Shown here piece by piece: positions 31,996 through 33,458 of a stretch of DNA of 33,458 nt. Origin of the DNA: Saprospiraceae bacterium (GTDB lineage Bacteria; Bacteroidota; Bacteroidia; Chitinophagales; Saprospiraceae). A program made the position numbers and the translations under genes. How positions within the stretch are numbered: the stretch's first letter is position 1; each line of letters starts with the position of its first letter. Location of the stretch: contig JABDLO010000215.1 of assembly GCA_013002995.1 (NCBI GenBank), positions 1-33,458 on the forward strand, given 5' to 3'. A model generated the notes under the pieces. The model saw only the letters and a list, made by a program, of their open reading frames with translations. It did no database searches and had not been told where the DNA came from.

Positions 31996-33458
31996 TTAAA
32001 TGCCAAGCTTTTTTAATTCCGGTTCTGATTGGATGATTTCATTGGCCATTTCGACGGCCCTGGGATCTGATACCAATTCAGGAGCATGATGTGGTTTTTT
32101 ACGTGCATCAATTACAAGTGATCCTCGGCATCCCCAATGCTTCTTTTCTGTGAAGCTCTCAATCCCATAAATATCGTGAGAAGGATTAGCCCTGGTGAAG
32201 GTTACCCATACAAAATTGTTGATATTGGCCGCTGCAAATTGTGCGTCATCACATAGTATAATTAATGGAAACCCACTTAGATTCTGATCTGATGCAACCT
32301 TACATAAATGCTCCAGCTCTTGCTCTGCTGAGGGATAATCAGTAAATGCATTTCCTTCAATGAACATAATTCCGGGCATATTTACTGCCACATCTTTTAT
32401 CTGTGGCAGATTTAATAAAGGTGGTATATCATAAATCAGATCCCTGACCTTATTGCCTCTGCAAGCAATGACCACTTTTGATCCGGCATTCCATCCCGAC
32501 CCTGAATAATCTAAGGTGTCAATAGTAGTCTTGGTCTGAAAATGTAAATCTCTTGTCCAGTCTACACGCTCCAAAAAATGATTGAAGAAATATGGCAGAT
32601 CGTGTGTATTCAATTTAGGATCGTCCTCATCAGCAGCGATCCAAAGGAACTTGGCCAGCGAGGTCTGCCCTGAGCCAATGATTCTATTGGCAATGGTAAG
32701 GATTTCTTCAGGTACTTTCTCTCTGAAGGGCATATACCTTTCTTTTCCGATTGCAACCAATAATGGATGCACACCAGCTGCATCAACGGCATTTAGTTCT
32801 ACCAATCCAGGGAATTCCTGGGGTGTTAACTCTTTTACTAATTCGTGGATTAGATAACCAAAACTTGAGTCCTCCTGAGGAGGCCGCCCTACCACTGTGA
32901 AGTGCCATAAAGGATCTTTTCGATGGTATACCTTATCCACTTTCATTACCGGAAAATCATGTTCAAGACTGTAATACCCGAGGTGATCACCAAATGGTCC
33001 CTCAGGTTTCTTTTTATTCTTTACGATGGTGCCAGTTATAATGAAATCAGCATCGGCTGAAATGATATGTCCAGCCTTATCTCTTGTCCATCTAAAGCTC
33101 CTGCCTCCTAGCATTCCAGCAAATGTCAATTCACTGATTCCTTCCGGCATTGGCATAATGGCTGAAAATGCATGAGATGGCGGGCCACCTATAAAGATAG
33201 AGCACTTGAATTCTTCCTCACTCTTGTTATACATTTCATGGTGTACACCTATTCCTCGATGAATCTGGTAATGCATTCCAACTTCTTCATTCTGCACATA
33301 ATCATTGCCACTCAATTGGATGCGATACATGCCTACGTTGGATTTCATAATGGACTTTTCTCCTGGAGGTAAGGTAAGAACCTGAGGCAATGTAACGAAT
33401 GCTCCTCCATCCATGGGCCAGGAGACAATTTGTGGAAGTTGATCGATGGTAGTAGTGC
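31996..33458 (-). CDS. UbiD-family (prenylated-FMN) decarboxylase, 5' end beyond the window
   Basis: The C-terminal 486 or so residues of a UbiD-family decarboxylase, which uses prenylated FMN to remove a carboxylate, often from an aromatic ring (ubiquinone or menaquinone precursors and others). The frame stays open to the window edge: before Met at 33414 it reads TTTIDQLPQIVSWP, which is conserved family sequence, so that Met is internal and the gene starts outside. Seen: WPMDGGAFVTLPQVLT, NVGMYRIQL, MHYQIHRGIGVHHEMY, IFIGGPPSHAFSAIMPMPEG, and EGPFGDHLGYYSLEHDFPV with the acidic active-site region, then a C-terminal IIQSEPELKKLGI. The substrate is not assignable. No UbiX-like gene is visible here. 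Confidence 0.92.
   Translation of the reverse strand, partial: TTTIDQLPQIVSWPMDGGAFVTLPQVLTLPPGEKSIMKSNVGMYRIQLSGNDYVQNEEVGMHYQIHRGIGVHHEMYNKSEEEFKCSIFIGGPPSHAFSAIMPMPEGISELTFAGMLGGRSFRWTRDKAGHIISADADFIITGTIVKNKKKPEGPFGDHLGYYSLEHDFPVMKVDKVYHRKDPLWHFTVVGRPPQEDSSFGYLIHELVKELTPQEFPGLVELNAVDAAGVHPLLVAIGKERYMPFREKVPEEILTIANRIIGSGQTSLAKFLWIAADEDDPKLNTHDLPYFFNHFLERVDWTRDLHFQTKTTIDTLDYSGSGWNAGSKVVIACRGNKVRDLIYDIPPLLNLPQIKDVAVNMPGIMFIEGNAFTDYPSAEQELEHLCKVASDQNLSGFPLIILCDDAQFAAANINNFVWVTFTRANPSHDIYGIESFTEKKHWGCRGSLVIDARKKPHHAPELVSDPRAVEMANEIIQSEPELKKLGI

Noticed and set aside
33412-33414. Met at 33414 as the start of the UbiD gene
   Set aside because: Conserved family sequence (LPQIVSWP) continues in frame upstream to the window edge, so this Met is internal and the gene is cut by the window.

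Overview
The window is AT-rich, densely coded DNA from a member of the Bacteroidota. An affiliation near Saprospiria/Cytophagia is my inference, not a demonstrated placement. Support for the phylum: gene families typical of it (a GTPase-defective-looking EF-G paralog, folK overlapping a deoxynucleoside kinase, the SppA/YceI/AgcS types seen here), signal peptides cut before Q or a lipobox Cys, weak Shine-Dalgarno sequences, and a promoter of the TTG-N(17-23)-TAnnTTTG type upstream of sppA. I saw no tRNA, rRNA, CRISPR array, prophage or intact transposase.

Layout. 93-3572 (+): a cytochrome c lipoprotein, anmK (cell-wall sugar recycling), a short-chain epimerase/reductase and galM, closely packed and probably one operon. 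3824-5950 (+): an EF-G paralog lacking the catalytic His and the switch-I Thr, followed by a strong terminator. 6159-7262 (+): a GT4 glycosyltransferase with its own terminator. 7457-9166 (-): a VOC protein and an MFS exporter. 9350-10954 (+): two tandem paralogous secreted thioredoxin-fold proteins with a CxxS active site, then two strong hairpins. 11230-14094 (+): gcvP. 14227-15758 (+): a LytS-like sensor with a decayed ATPase domain, overlapping a LytTR response regulator. 15817-17453 (+): an ATP-grasp enzyme and a TRIC/UPF0126 channel, followed by a broken VOC gene.

The broken VOC gene runs into an array of palindromic repeats (17629-17967) that reaches the end of a convergent LON-domain gene. 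Leftward from 21652 lie ggt, pepT and the LON-domain gene, a probable peptide/glutathione catabolism unit. Divergent from it are an SLC13 carboxylate transporter, a hypothetical gene and a type II NADH dehydrogenase. A MITE-like element with 5-bp target duplications (25317-25569) sits exactly in the stop codon of a YceI-family gene, separating that gene from its terminator. Two adjacent 20-bp palindromes upstream of the same gene look like operators. Further left-reading genes are sppA, a deoxynucleoside kinase, folK, an alanine/Na+ symporter and, cut by the window edge, a UbiD-family decarboxylase. A small secreted protein of unknown function is encoded at 31521-31871 (+).

Most of the window is core metabolism. 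The least explained parts are the palindrome array with its neighbouring pseudogene, the MITE in the yceI stop codon, the paired palindromes upstream of yceI, the probable pseudo-kinase and the CxxS thioredoxin pair.
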